A program made the translations under genes and the position numbers. A stretch of 43,958 bases of DNA, from positions 1 through 43,958 of the forward strand of contig NZ_RAQQ01000033.1 of the NCBI RefSeq assembly GCF_003610785.1. The letters run 5' to 3'. Source of the DNA: Micromonospora globbae. Lineage in GTDB: Bacteria; Actinomycetota; Actinomycetes; Mycobacteriales; Micromonosporaceae. Position 1 is the stretch's first letter; the number at the start of each line of letters is the position of its first letter. Below the pieces are notes generated by a model, which searched no databases, was not told the origin of the DNA, and worked only from the letters and a program-made list of their open reading frames with translations. Shown piece after piece: positions 27,029-36,362 of the stretch.

Positions 27029-27108
27029 TCGCGTACGGCAGCGGTCTGACCCGGTCGCGGCGGGTGGGTCGCCCGCGGCCCGGTCTGGTGGCGGCCGCCC
27101 GGCGCCGG

Positions 27109-28302
27109 TCAGCGGCCGCCGACCGACCGGTAGTGCGTCTTCTCCGCGGCGGCCAGGCTGACCGTCAGGCGGCGCTCCGGTTCCAGCAGCACCGCGAGCC
27201 CCGGCCGTTGCAGCACGAGGGGGGTGCCCGGCGGCACCGACAGCGAGCTGTCGCGGGCGGGCCGCCAGGTCAGCACGATCAGCGGCTGGTCGGGAACCGG
27301 CAGCCGGTACGCCTGGAGCGCGTCCACCCGGTCGGCGGGGGAGACCACCGGGGCGCCGCCGCCGGGCGGCCGGTAGACCACGGCGGTCATCGTGTCGGTG
27401 GCGCTCTCCCAGGTGAGCTGCTGAAGGTCGCCGGCCTCGCCCCGACCCAGGGTCAGCTCGCCGAGCGACCGGAGGGTCACCTTCGCCATCGGCCACGACT
27501 CCGGGACCGAACCCGGCGCGTCCCGGTCGCCGATCCGCCGGGGCATGCTGCCGAACGGCCCCTCCTCGCCGGCGAGCGCGCACGTGTCCAGGCCGGCCAG
27601 CGCGCGCCGGCCGGCGCCGCTCTCGTCGCGGACCAGGGGGTAGCGCGGGTCGGTGACGCCGGTGCCGAGGTCGAGCAGGCGCTCCGCGGCCCGGCCCCCG
27701 GGCACCGACTTGGTGGAGCGGAGGGTGGCCGTCACCGGGACGGCCCGGCACTCCGGCACGTCGGCGGGGTCGCTGATGCCGTCGGTGGTCGACAGCGCCC
27801 GGCCGTCCGGGCCGAGCAGTCGTTGCACCCGGTTGGACACCAGGTAGCGGCGCCCCGCCGAGGTCCACACGGGCAGCACGTCGGAGTAGACGAGGTAGCC
27901 GGGGTCGGTGTACTCGGCGGCGCGCGTGACCGCGTACCGGCCGCCGTCGCCGGTGAGCTGGAGCAGCCAGGAGGCGGCGTGGCCGGGCACGTCGGCGGCC
28001 ACCAGGGCCAGCGGGGCGCCGTCCACCTCGCCGGCGAAGAGGATGCCTGAGGTGGGCAGGTGCACGCGGTCGTCGGTCGGTGAGCGCCAGTCCCGTACGG
28101 CGTCGGTCACGGCCGCCGTGACCGACGCGTCGCCGGCCAGGCCGCCGCGGGGCGGCCAGACGGGGAGCGAACCGTCCAGGCTGTCGTAGCCGACGCGCAG
28201 GTCGCCGGGCTGCCGGTCGGCGACCGGACCGCAGGCCGTCGCGGCCAGCAGCACGGCCAGCAGTGCGGTGGTCGTCCTAGCGCTCCGGCGGACTGGAGCC
28301 AC
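27109..28302 (-). CDS. Putative secreted lipoprotein of unknown function
   Basis: The product is 397 residues from the GTG at 28302. The N-terminus is basic (VRRSART), then hydrophobic (TTALLAVLLAATAC). Cys at about residue 23 could be lipidated, although the -3 residue is Ala rather than Leu, a weak lipobox. The rest is a soluble extracytoplasmic domain without a recognised family. It has repeated mixed strands and a few cysteines (PECRAV, LDTCALAG) that could form a disulfide. Divergent from the first GT-C-like gene. A -10-like TACTAT lies on the minus strand at 28347-28342. Confidence 0.65.
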   Translation of the reverse strand: MAPVRRSARTTTALLAVLLAATACGPVADRQPGDLRVGYDSLDGSLPVWPPRGGLAGDASVTAAVTDAVRDWRSPTDDRVHLPTSGILFAGEVDGAPLALVAADVPGHAASWLLQLTGDGGRYAVTRAAEYTDPGYLVYSDVLPVWTSAGRRYLVSNRVQRLLGPDGRALSTTDGISDPADVPECRAVPVTATLRSTKSVPGGRAAERLLDLGTGVTDPRYPLVRDESGAGRRALAGLDTCALAGEEGPFGSMPRRIGDRDAPGSVPESWPMAKVTLRSLGELTLGRGEAGDLQQLTWESATDTMTAVVYRPPGGGAPVVSPADRVDALQAYRLPVPDQPLIVLTWRPARDSSLSVPPGTPLVLQRPGLAVLLEPERRLTVSLAAAEKTHYRSVGGR

Positions 28303-28341
28303 CTGTACGCCCCCGATCGTCGCGTGCCAGTCGGAAGCGTC

Positions 28342-28347
28342 ATAGTA
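28342..28347 (-). promoter_or_regulatory. Candidate -10 element of the lipoprotein gene
   Basis: TACTAT on the minus strand, giving a leader of about 30 nt before the GTG at 28302. Confidence 0.35.
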
Positions 28348-28450
28348 CGAGATGTCCGACGAGTGCGGCCGAGCGCCGCCGGACCGCCGCGCGCGGGACC
28401 GGCCCACAAGGGACCGACCGCACGGTTTTCGTGCTTTATCACCTCTCGGG

Positions 28451-28465
28451 TAGACTCCGCCGACT
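28451..28465 (+). promoter_or_regulatory. Candidate -10 element for a leaderless transcript
   Basis: TAGACT at 28451-28456 ends 9 bases before the GTG at 28466. No ribosome binding site is present. The surrounding 28420-28440 is the most AT-rich part of the divergent spacer. Confidence 0.45.
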
Positions 28466-30424
28466 GTGACGCCTGCCGAGTCCCGCGCCGCATCCGCCCT
28501 GGATACCGACGCCGTCGCGGGCGTCCGGACGGAGCCCGTGGTGGACGCCGCGAGCGACGGGGCAGCCACGGTGGTGTCCACCGTGGACCGGCCGCCGGCC
28601 GCGTGCGTCGCCGGGTCACCGGCCGGTGCCACCGAGTCCGCGGATCCCCCCGCGACGGTCGTCGACGCCCCCGCCCGGCGATGGCGGTGGACGCGCCGCC
28701 GCCTGGACCTCGCGGTGTACGGCCTCTTCCTGCTCGCCGCGCTCTGGGTGACCAGTCGGATCTGGATGGACCCGGCCGGCCGGGTCGCCTCGCTCTACAG
28801 CAGCGACCCGGCGCAGGTGCAGTTCTTCCTCGCGCACTCGGTACGCGTGGTGCTGCACGGCGAGTTCCCGTTCTACACCGACCAGTTCAACTACCCCGAC
28901 GGGGTCAACCTGATGGCCAACACGGCCATCCTGGCCCTCGGCATCCCGATGGTGCCGGTGACCCTGCTCTTCGGACCGGCGGTCTCGTTCGTGCTGCTGG
29001 TCACGCTCGGTCTCGCCGGCACCGCCGCGGCCTGGTACCGGATGCTGTCCCGGCACGTGGTCCGCAACCCGCTGGCCGCGGCGGTCGGCGGCTGGTTCTG
29101 CGGGTTCTCGCCGGCCATGCTCTCGCACGCCAACTGGCACCCGAACATCATCAGCCAGTACCTGCTGCCGTTCATCGTGTGGCGGGTGCTCGTGCTCACG
29201 CGCTCGCGACGCCCCGTCCGCGACGGTGTGCTGCTCGCGCTGCTCGTCACCGTGCAGGCGTTCATCAACGAGGAGATCCTTCTCTTCACGGCGCTGGCCT
29301 GCGGGGTGTTCCTGCTCGCCGTGGTCGTGCAGGAGCCGGCCCGCTGGTCGGCGGCGTGGCGGCCGCTGGCCGTCGGGTTGTCGGCGTGCGCGGTGCTGGC
29401 CGGTGCGCTGCTCGCGTACCCGCTCTACATCCAGTTCGCCGGCCCGATGGCGTACCACGGGCTCAGCGACGCGGTACGCGACTACGGCAACGACATCGCC
29501 GCCTTCTTCGCGCCCGGCTCACCCACCCTCGGCGGGAACGAGCGGGCGAACGCCAACCTCGCCCCGAACTACTCCGAGGAGAACGCGTTCTTCGGGTGGA
29601 GCCTGGCGCTGCTCGCCGTCGGCATCGTGCTCTGGCTGCGCCGGGAGGTGCTGGTCCGCGCCCTCGCGGCGACCGGCGTCGTCTTCGCCGTGCTCTCCCT
29701 CGGCGAGCGGATCTCCTGGTGGCACCGGGAGGTGGTCACCGGCCCGTGGGAGTGGCTGGTGCGGCTGCCGTTGCTCGACGCGGTGGTGCCGACCCGGTTC
29801 GGCCTCATCACCTCGGTCATGATCGGCATCCTGCTGGCGCTGGCCGTCGAGCGGGCCTGGTCGCTGCCGCTGGCCGACCGGCGTACCGTGCGGACGCTCA
29901 CCGTCGCCGGCCTGGTGCTCGCGCTGCTGCCCATCGCTCCCATGCCGCTGCGGGTGGTGTCCCGCCCGCCGGTGCCGGAGTTCATCACGGCCGACCGGTG
30001 GCGGGCGTACGTGGGCCCGGACCAGACGCTCGTGCCGATCCCGGTGCCCAGCATGGGCAACACCAACGGCATGCGCTGGGCGGCCGCCACCAACCTCGAC
30101 TTCAAGATCCCGGGCGGGTACTTCCTCGCCCCCCGCAACGGCAACACGGGCGACCCGGGCCGCTTCGGCGGGCGCCCCAGCGGCGTGGGCCGGCTGCTGG
30201 AGGAGGTGGCCACGACCGGACGTACGCCGGAACTGGACGACCGGCAGCGGCGCCGGTCGCTGGACGAGCTGCGGCGCTGGCGGGCGGCCATCCTCGTGCT
30301 GCCGGTCGGTCAGCAGAACGCCGAGCCGCTGCGGCGGACCGTCGAGCAGCTGGTCGGTCCCGGTCGCCGCGAGCTGGACGTGTGGGTCTGGGACGTGCGG
30401 GCGCTGACCGGCCGTCCGTCCTGA
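28466..30424 (+). CDS. GT-C-fold-like polytopic membrane protein (putative glycosyltransferase), paralogue A
   Basis: A 652-residue protein. An Ala/Thr-rich cytoplasmic N-terminus (1-75) is followed by about 10 transmembrane helices (from about 78) and a C-terminal extracytoplasmic domain (about 510-645). The loop after the first helix has SSDPAQVQFFLAHS and FNYPDGVNLMANT, in the place where GT-C glycosyltransferases carry acidic catalytic residues. It is homologous throughout to the convergent gene at 30491-32344, sharing GVN-MANT, MLSRH-VR, FINEEILL and IPGGYF. The glycosyltransferase call is inferred from topology; donor and acceptor are unknown. Starts at GTG, probably leaderless. Confidence 0.7.
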   Translation: MTPAESRAASALDTDAVAGVRTEPVVDAASDGAATVVSTVDRPPAACVAGSPAGATESADPPATVVDAPARRWRWTRRRLDLAVYGLFLLAALWVTSRIWMDPAGRVASLYSSDPAQVQFFLAHSVRVVLHGEFPFYTDQFNYPDGVNLMANTAILALGIPMVPVTLLFGPAVSFVLLVTLGLAGTAAAWYRMLSRHVVRNPLAAAVGGWFCGFSPAMLSHANWHPNIISQYLLPFIVWRVLVLTRSRRPVRDGVLLALLVTVQAFINEEILLFTALACGVFLLAVVVQEPARWSAAWRPLAVGLSACAVLAGALLAYPLYIQFAGPMAYHGLSDAVRDYGNDIAAFFAPGSPTLGGNERANANLAPNYSEENAFFGWSLALLAVGIVLWLRREVLVRALAATGVVFAVLSLGERISWWHREVVTGPWEWLVRLPLLDAVVPTRFGLITSVMIGILLALAVERAWSLPLADRRTVRTLTVAGLVLALLPIAPMPLRVVSRPPVPEFITADRWRAYVGPDQTLVPIPVPSMGNTNGMRWAAATNLDFKIPGGYFLAPRNGNTGDPGRFGGRPSGVGRLLEEVATTGRTPELDDRQRRRSLDELRRWRAAILVLPVGQQNAEPLRRTVEQLVGPGRRELDVWVWDVRALTGRPS

Positions 30425-30474
30425 TGGCGACCGGCACCGCCGCGCCCGACCGTCGACACGCTGGCCGAACTGGA

Positions 30475-30496
30475 GGCTGACCCGCGCGGGTCAGCC
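30475..30496. terminator. 22-bp perfect palindrome between the two GT-C-like genes
   Basis: ggctgaccc and gggtcagcc flank a central gcgc, giving a 22-bp perfect palindrome. It overlaps the stop codon of the minus-strand gene (30491-30493) and lies 50 bp after that of the plus-strand gene. It probably terminates both. Confidence 0.7.
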
Positions 30497-32344
30497 GACC
30501 AGCGGGCGGACGTCCCAGAGCCAGACGTCGTCCACCCGCTGCGGCGGGCCGAGCAGGCCGGTCATCAGTTCCCGCAGCACCGTCTCGTCCGGGTGGGCGC
30601 CGAGCACCACCACGGAGGCCCGCCACCACCGCAGGTCCTCGATCGCCTGCCGGCGGTTCTCGTCGGTGAGCGCCGGCACCGTGCCGGAGTCCATCGTGGA
30701 GTAGATGAGGCTGCTGGTGGGGCGGTTGGGAGCGCCGAAGACACCCTCGCCGCGCTCGTTGGGACCGATGAAGTACCCGCCCGGGATCGGGAACTCCTGG
30801 CCCGCGAGGACGCTCCACCGCAGCGTCGGCAGGCCGTGCACGTTGCTCGGGATCGGCACGGGCACCAGCGTCCGTCCGGCGGGGACGTACGGGCGCCAGC
30901 CGCCCGCCGTGATGAAGTGCGGTGGCGGGTCGACGGGTTGGGCCGGCAGCGGTCGGGGGAACAGCGGCAGCACGGCGAGCGCGATGGCGGCGTACCCCAC
31001 GGGGCGCCGCCACCGGCGGACGGCGGTCTCCGCGCGGCCGGGTTCGCCGCCGCGCTGGACGGGCACCAGCCCGCCGGCCGGGGAGAGCGCGTCCCAGGCG
31101 AGGGCGAGCAGCACGCCCACCGCCGCGGTGACCACGAGGGCGAGCCGGGTCGGCATCATCATCTCGACCAGCGGCAGGTCGTCCGGGATGTAGTGCCAGG
31201 GACCGTTCACCGTGGTCTCCTCGCCGTTCAGCCGGATCCGCGGGCCGAGCGCGGCGACGGAGAAGACCACTGTCAGCACCGCGAGGATCCGCGCCACCAG
31301 CGACCGCCGGACCAGCAGCACGAGGGCCACCACGGCGACCAGCACCAGCGGCCACCCGAACCAGGTGTTCTGCTCGGTCAGCCCGATGGTCTGCTCGACG
31401 GCGGGATCACCGGCCAGCGTGTCGCGGGGGAAGGTCACGAAGGCGGCCAGGTCCTCGCCCCAGTTGTGGAACACCCCGCCCTGCAGGCCACGGTAGGACT
31501 GCGGCCCGTTGAACTGGAACCAGATGGGGTACGCCGTGAGCAGCAGCGCCAGCCCGCCGGCCACGCCCAGCCCCGCGGCGAACCGCCCGGCCACCGCCCG
31601 CGCCGCGGCCGGCCGCTGCACGGCGTACGCGAGCACGACGACGAGGCAGGCCAGCGCCGTGAGCAGGAGCATCTCCTCGTTGATGAAGATCTGGTACGCG
31701 ACCAGCAGGCCGAGCACCACCCCGTTGCGCCGCCACCGGCCGGGTTCGCCGAGGCGCAGCACCCGCACCACGATCAGCGGAAGCAGGAAGTTCGAGACGA
31801 AGTTGGGCTGGCCGTTGGCGTGGTGCACGACGCCCGGTGCGAAACCCAGGAACGCCCCGCCGACGAAGGCCGCCGCCCGGGAGCGCACCAGGTGCCGGGA
31901 GAGCATCCAGTAGCTGGTGGCCGCGGTGGCCGCGAGCGCGCCGCCGAGGTAGAGGGCGTACATCACCTGGGGGCCGAGCAGCATGGTCAGCGGCGCCAGC
32001 GGCAGCGTCACCCCGAGCAGCGACGTGTTCGCCATCATGTTCACCCCGAGCGGGGCGTTCTGACGGGTGGTGAACAGCGGGTTCTCCAGGTGGCGCACCG
32101 AGTACGCCCCGTGCGTGAACAGCCACTCGAACCAGCTGTGGTCGGTGGGCAGGTGCGAGGACACCCGCCCCTGCACGTCCCCCCAGTAGTGCAGGCAGAC
32201 GAAAACCCCGAGCACCACATAGGCTCCGAGGGCCAGCACGTCGGCACGGGCCGGTCGGCGCCGGGCCCGTCGCGTCGGACCGACCTCGGTCGGGTCGGTG
32301 TCGGCAACGGGACTCAGCGAGGGTTCTACCACCGGCACGGCCAC
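30491..32344 (-). CDS. GT-C-fold-like polytopic membrane protein (putative glycosyltransferase), paralogue B
   Basis: The product is 617 residues from the GTG at 32344. The topology is the same as the convergent paralogue: a short cytoplasmic N-terminus, about 10 transmembrane helices from residue 38, then a soluble C-terminal domain (about 480-615). Shared landmarks are LGVNMMANTSLLG, MLSRHLVR, HHANGQPNFVSNFLLPLIV, IFINEEMLLLTALAC and IPGGYFIGPN. The first loop has PTDHSWFEWLFTHG. Both genes are probably membrane glycosyltransferases or lipid-linked sugar handlers acting at the cell envelope. The start codon has no ribosome binding site but a TACGAT 8 bases upstream. Confidence 0.7.
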   Translation of the reverse strand: MAVPVVEPSLSPVADTDPTEVGPTRRARRRPARADVLALGAYVVLGVFVCLHYWGDVQGRVSSHLPTDHSWFEWLFTHGAYSVRHLENPLFTTRQNAPLGVNMMANTSLLGVTLPLAPLTMLLGPQVMYALYLGGALAATAATSYWMLSRHLVRSRAAAFVGGAFLGFAPGVVHHANGQPNFVSNFLLPLIVVRVLRLGEPGRWRRNGVVLGLLVAYQIFINEEMLLLTALACLVVVLAYAVQRPAAARAVAGRFAAGLGVAGGLALLLTAYPIWFQFNGPQSYRGLQGGVFHNWGEDLAAFVTFPRDTLAGDPAVEQTIGLTEQNTWFGWPLVLVAVVALVLLVRRSLVARILAVLTVVFSVAALGPRIRLNGEETTVNGPWHYIPDDLPLVEMMMPTRLALVVTAAVGVLLALAWDALSPAGGLVPVQRGGEPGRAETAVRRWRRPVGYAAIALAVLPLFPRPLPAQPVDPPPHFITAGGWRPYVPAGRTLVPVPIPSNVHGLPTLRWSVLAGQEFPIPGGYFIGPNERGEGVFGAPNRPTSSLIYSTMDSGTVPALTDENRRQAIEDLRWWRASVVVLGAHPDETVLRELMTGLLGPPQRVDDVWLWDVRPLVG

Positions 32345-32358
32345 GACGCGCCATCGTA
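32345..32358 (-). promoter_or_regulatory. Candidate -10 element for a leaderless transcript
   Basis: On the minus strand TACGAT (32358-32353) ends 8 bases before the GTG at 32344. No ribosome binding site. Confidence 0.45.
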
Positions 32359-32453
32359 CAGGCCGGATGCGGGGCATTTGCCGGGCCGGTGCGGCCACGG
32401 CCGGTTTGCCGGACGTGCGTCTCCGTCGCGGCGGGGGTGACGGGAGGAAGGCC

Positions 32454-33779
32454 ATGGTGGTCATCGACCTCGGCGAGGTGCGCGACGGTCCGCTCCCGGA
32501 CGAACCCCCGCCCCGGTCGCGGACGCGGCCGGCTCGACATCCTCTGTGGACGGCACTGGTCGCGCTGGTCGTGGCGGCGGGGCTCGCCGCCGACGGACCG
32601 GCACCCGCCCGCATCGCCTCCGTGCTGCCCGGCTCGCCCACCGGCCAGGTGTTCTTCGCGGACGACCTGATCCTCGTCGTCTCGCCGGTCTCGGGCCCGG
32701 GCAGCCCCCGTGAGGTGGTCGCCTACCCGCTCCCCGAGCACCCGACCGGTGCCGCCCAGCGACCCGAGCCCCGCTGGCGGACCCCGCTGCCGATCACCGG
32801 CGACCTCTGGCGGGCCCAGACGAGCCACGGGTCGATCCTGTTCACGAGCAGCAGCGACGACCACCCGATCGGCGAGACGACGATGCTGGACGCCCGGACG
32901 GGGCGGCTCGGGTGGCAGCTGCCCGGCGCCGGTGAGGTCGACGGCGCCGGGCGGCTGCTGCTCGCGGATTCCCCGTACCTCCCGGACCGCACGGTGCGGG
33001 CGGTGGACGTCGTCAGCGGGCGGACGGTCTGGTCGGCGCCCGCACCCGACAAGGGCGTGCTGCACCACCGCCGGCCCGGTGCGGTCGACCAGGTGGTGCT
33101 GGCCGGGCCCGACGGTGCCGTCGAGGTGCGCGACGCCGCGACCGGCGAGGTGCGGCACCGGGCCGACCTCGGGCCGCTCGACGTGGACGCTCCGCTCCAG
33201 GTGATCGGCGACCTGCTCGTGCACGTCGACAGGCGGGCGGCCACGATGACCGCCCGGGACCTGGACGGGCTGGGACGGCGCTGGTCGGTCCCGCTGCCGT
33301 GGGCCGTGTCGTACGTGGACGACTGCGGGGCGCTGGTCTGCGCGGTCCCGGAGTCCGGCGGCGGGCTCCAGGCGTTCGACGCGACGACGGGTGCGCTCCG
33401 GTGGACGTCGGCGGAGTCCGAGACGCTGGTCACGCGCTGGTGGGGCGGGCCGCATCGGGCGGACCGCCTGCTCGTCCTCTCCAGACGGGCGGGCCCCACC
33501 ACGTTCGCGGTGCTGGACGCCGCCACCGGTCGGCAGCTCGCTCAGCTGGACGCCGGCCAGCTGGTGCCGCCGGCCGACCCGGGCGGACCCTTCCTCGGCC
33601 TCCGGCGCACCGCCGACGACCGGTTGGTCGTCGTCGAGCTGGACCTCGCCGCCGCGCGTACCCGCACCGTCGACGTGATCCCCGGCGCGGCCGGCGACTG
33701 CCTCACGGGGCCGGACCTCACGCTGGTCTGCCGGCGGCCGGACCGCTCGTCGTTCGGCGTGTGGAGGTTGCCGGCATGA
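32454..33779 (+). CDS. Membrane-anchored beta-propeller (PQQ-binding-like) protein, copy 1
   Basis: The product is 441 residues from the ATG at 32454, which has a gggaggaag site; the longer frame from 32298 is unsupported. The cytoplasmic N-terminus contains MVVIDLGEVRDGP, then a transmembrane helix at about 31-46, then an extracytoplasmic propeller. Repeated blades have the pattern of PQQ-like/outer-membrane-type repeats: LDARTGRLGWQL, VDVVSGRTVWSA, RDAATGEVRHRADL, FDATTGALRWTS, LDAATGRQLAQL. Such propellers usually bind proteins or ligands rather than catalyse; residues for PQQ binding are not evident. It overlaps the next gene by ATGA, forming a two-gene operon. Confidence 0.8.
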   Translation: MVVIDLGEVRDGPLPDEPPPRSRTRPARHPLWTALVALVVAAGLAADGPAPARIASVLPGSPTGQVFFADDLILVVSPVSGPGSPREVVAYPLPEHPTGAAQRPEPRWRTPLPITGDLWRAQTSHGSILFTSSSDDHPIGETTMLDARTGRLGWQLPGAGEVDGAGRLLLADSPYLPDRTVRAVDVVSGRTVWSAPAPDKGVLHHRRPGAVDQVVLAGPDGAVEVRDAATGEVRHRADLGPLDVDAPLQVIGDLLVHVDRRAATMTARDLDGLGRRWSVPLPWAVSYVDDCGALVCAVPESGGGLQAFDATTGALRWTSAESETLVTRWWGGPHRADRLLVLSRRAGPTTFAVLDAATGRQLAQLDAGQLVPPADPGGPFLGLRRTADDRLVVVELDLAAARTRTVDVIPGAAGDCLTGPDLTLVCRRPDRSSFGVWRLPA

Positions 33780-35080
33780 GCGAGCGGATGATCGACCTCG
33801 GTGAGGTGCGGCACGACCCCGGTGAGCCGGACCCGCTGCCGCGCCCGCCCCGCGCCGTCGGCCGGCCGCTGCGGTGCGCGCTCGTGCTCCTGGCCGCGCT
33901 GGTCACCCTGACGGCCGGTGCGCCGGCCGCCCGACGTGAGGTGGTCGTGCTGCCGGCGCCCCTCGGCGCCCAGGCGATGGTCGTCGAGGACCTCTTCCTG
34001 GTGATCGACCCCGCCGATCCGCAGGGCCGGCAGGGGCTGCTGCGCGCGTACCGGCTGCCGGGCGGGGAGCGGGAGTGGCAGATGCCGCTGCCGGTGCAGG
34101 GCCGGTACTGGGGGATGTCGGCGCACGACGACCTGCTGCTCGTGACCGGCTACCAGGTCTTCGCCGACGAAGGGCCGGGTCCCGTCACCATCGCGCTCGA
34201 CCGGGCCAGCGGTGCGCGGCGGTGGCAGCAGCAGGGGAGCGCACTCCCGCTCCCCGACGGGTCGCTGCTCCTGGAGACCGGCGACGACGAACGGGGCAGG
34301 CTCCTGCGGGTCGTCGACGCCTGCTGCGGCACCGCCCGGTGGCAGCTGGACCTGCCGCCCGGGCAGCTCGACTACCGGCCCGACGAGGCGTCCGGCGCCG
34401 ACCGGTTCGTCTACAGCAGGCCGGACGGCCGGGTCGAGGTGCGCGACCTCGCCACCGGCGCGGTACGCGCGAGCGCCGACCTGTGGGGGCCGGCCGACGC
34501 CGGCCAGATCATCGCGCAGGTCGTCGGCGACCTGGTGCTGACCGTCGACCGCACGACCGCCACGGTCACCGCGTACGACCTGGACGGCTTCGGACGGCGC
34601 TGGCAGATTCGGGTCGACGAGCTGCTCTACGTGTCGAACTGCGGCCCGGTCCTCTGCCTGCAGGGCCGCGGGGCCGGGGTCGTGGCCGTGGACCCGGCCT
34701 CCGGGCGCCGTCTCTGGGCGGACACCCGGTGGGGCGGCGTCTGGCCGAGCGGCGACCGCCTCGTGGCGAGCGTGGTGGATAGCCACGGCGCCGGCTCCGA
34801 CACCGAGCAGATCGCGGTGCTCGACCCGAGGACCGGCCGGGTCCTCGGGTGGTGGGGACGCTGGCAGCTGGCGCTGCCCGGCACGCTCGGCGACGGGTTC
34901 GTCGGCGTTCGGCCGTATCCGGGAGGCGGGCTTCTCGTCGCCGAACTGCACGACACCGACGGCACCGTCCGCCGGCTGGACGTGCTGCGGGACGCCGCCG
35001 GGGAGTGCCAGCTCGGCGGAGCCCTGCTGATCTGCCGGCGCATGGACGGCACCTACGGGCTCTGGCCGCTGCGCCGGTGA
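33776..35080 (+). CDS. Membrane-anchored beta-propeller (PQQ-binding-like) protein, copy 2
   Basis: A 434-residue paralogue of the preceding gene. Its N-terminus MSERMIDLGEVRHDP repeats the IDLGEVR motif, followed by a transmembrane helix at about 33-49 and a propeller with blades such as LDRASGARRWQQQ, VEVRDLATGAVRASADL, YDLDGFGRRWQI, VDPASGRRLWAD and LDPRTGRVLGWW. CysCys occurs at about residue 183 and a pair of Cys near 284 and 289 (NCGPVLC) aligns with DCGALVC of copy 1, so a conserved disulfide is likely. ATG overlaps the previous stop codon. Function unknown. Confidence 0.8.
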   Translation: MSERMIDLGEVRHDPGEPDPLPRPPRAVGRPLRCALVLLAALVTLTAGAPAARREVVVLPAPLGAQAMVVEDLFLVIDPADPQGRQGLLRAYRLPGGEREWQMPLPVQGRYWGMSAHDDLLLVTGYQVFADEGPGPVTIALDRASGARRWQQQGSALPLPDGSLLLETGDDERGRLLRVVDACCGTARWQLDLPPGQLDYRPDEASGADRFVYSRPDGRVEVRDLATGAVRASADLWGPADAGQIIAQVVGDLVLTVDRTTATVTAYDLDGFGRRWQIRVDELLYVSNCGPVLCLQGRGAGVVAVDPASGRRLWADTRWGGVWPSGDRLVASVVDSHGAGSDTEQIAVLDPRTGRVLGWWGRWQLALPGTLGDGFVGVRPYPGGGLLVAELHDTDGTVRRLDVLRDAAGECQLGGALLICRRMDGTYGLWPLRR

Positions 35081-35116
35081 CCCTCCGGCGGGCCGCCGTA
35101 CGCCACGGCGTCGGTG

Positions 35117-36334
35117 TCACCAGTTCGGCTGGCCGGGCGCCGGGGGCAGCGGCACGTCCGGCGGGCGGATGACGTACGCCATCCCGCCGCTGCCGCGCTG
35201 CCAGGCGGCCTCGAACCGGTCCCGGGCGACGACGCGGCGCACCGCCTCGTCGTCCGGCGCGTAGGGGTCGTTGAGCACCGGGTCCCCGCCCGCCGTGAAG
35301 CCGGCCAGCACGATCAGGTGGCCCCGCGTGTCGTAGTCCAGGCCGGGCACGTCGCCGACCCGGAAGGCCGCCGAGACCACCAGGGGGATCCCCGCGGCGA
35401 TGAACGCCTCCGCCTCGGTCAGCGAGCGCAGCCGGGTGACGAACGCGTCCATCCCGTGCAGGCCGGCGTACGCGGTGTTGAACGGCCAGTTGCCGGTGCC
35501 GTCGTAGGCGTGGTCGTAGCAGTGCCGGGCGGCGTGCACCACCACCGGGCGCGGTCCGGGCGGGTCCACCCACGCGTACCGCTCGGGCGGTGGCGCGGCG
35601 TCCCAGAAGGCGAGCACCATCGACGTGCAGGTCGGGCTGCACCAGGCGTCGCCGCCACCGCCCCAGCGGGGTTGGGGGCCGTGCCGCCGCTGCGAGTAGC
35701 GGGGGACGTCCAGCACGACGCCCCGCGCGCCGCGGCCGTCCGCCGCGTCGGCCGCGTCAGGGCCGTCCGGCGTGGCGGGCGCGTCCGGTGGGCCGTCGGC
35801 GGGGGATCCGCTGGCGACGGCGCCGACCGTACGCAGCGCCGGGCCGAGGTCGCTGCCCGCCGGCCGGAGCAGGGTCACCCGGACCTGCCAGCCCGTGACG
35901 GTGGCCTCGCCGACCACGAGCGTGTCGGCGTCCACCCGGGCCGCCGGGTCGCGCTGCCCGGGCACCGAGGCGCGGCGTACGGTCCGGTCGTCGGCGGCCC
36001 AGCGGCCCAGCGTGTACCAGCCGGTGGCCGGGGCGTCCCCGTGCCAGCCGCGCAGCTCCACCTCGATCCAGCAGCCGTCCGGCGTGCGTGCCGTCCAGGA
36101 GGGGACCACCTCCGCGACGGGGAAGCCGGCCGGCACCGGAGGGGACGTCCAGCGTCCCCACTCGTACCGGTTGTCGTCGCCGTCCGGACCGGGCCGGACG
36201 CCGGCCGGCTCGGTGAGCACCAGCCCGGTCGCGCCGGCGCGCAGCCCCACGGCGGCTCCCCGTCCCTCGTCCCCGGGGAAGCGGAACCCGCGGTAGGCGA
36301 TGTCCCGTGTCCGGGGCGGGGCTGCTGTGGTCAT
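35117..36334 (-). CDS. C39-like cysteine peptidase family protein
   Basis: A 405-residue protein. Residues 1-160 look like a beta-sandwich domain (RYEWGRWTSPPV ... DGCWIEVELRGWH); a Pro/Ala/Asp linker follows (170-203), then a C39_2-type papain-fold domain. The likely triad is Cys232 in DAWCSPTCTSM, His339 in RGHLIVL and Asp356 in LNDPYAP. No signal peptide or transmembrane helix is visible from the ATG at 36334, so the protein seems cytoplasmic or exported by a non-classical route. The gene is divergent from the response regulator and convergent with the propeller operon. Substrate unknown. Confidence 0.8.
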   Translation of the reverse strand: MTTAAPPRTRDIAYRGFRFPGDEGRGAAVGLRAGATGLVLTEPAGVRPGPDGDDNRYEWGRWTSPPVPAGFPVAEVVPSWTARTPDGCWIEVELRGWHGDAPATGWYTLGRWAADDRTVRRASVPGQRDPAARVDADTLVVGEATVTGWQVRVTLLRPAGSDLGPALRTVGAVASGSPADGPPDAPATPDGPDAADAADGRGARGVVLDVPRYSQRRHGPQPRWGGGGDAWCSPTCTSMVLAFWDAAPPPERYAWVDPPGPRPVVVHAARHCYDHAYDGTGNWPFNTAYAGLHGMDAFVTRLRSLTEAEAFIAAGIPLVVSAAFRVGDVPGLDYDTRGHLIVLAGFTAGGDPVLNDPYAPDDEAVRRVVARDRFEAAWQRGSGGMAYVIRPPDVPLPPAPGQPNW

Positions 36335-36362
36335 GGCACGTCCGTCCGTCGCTGTAGCCGAA

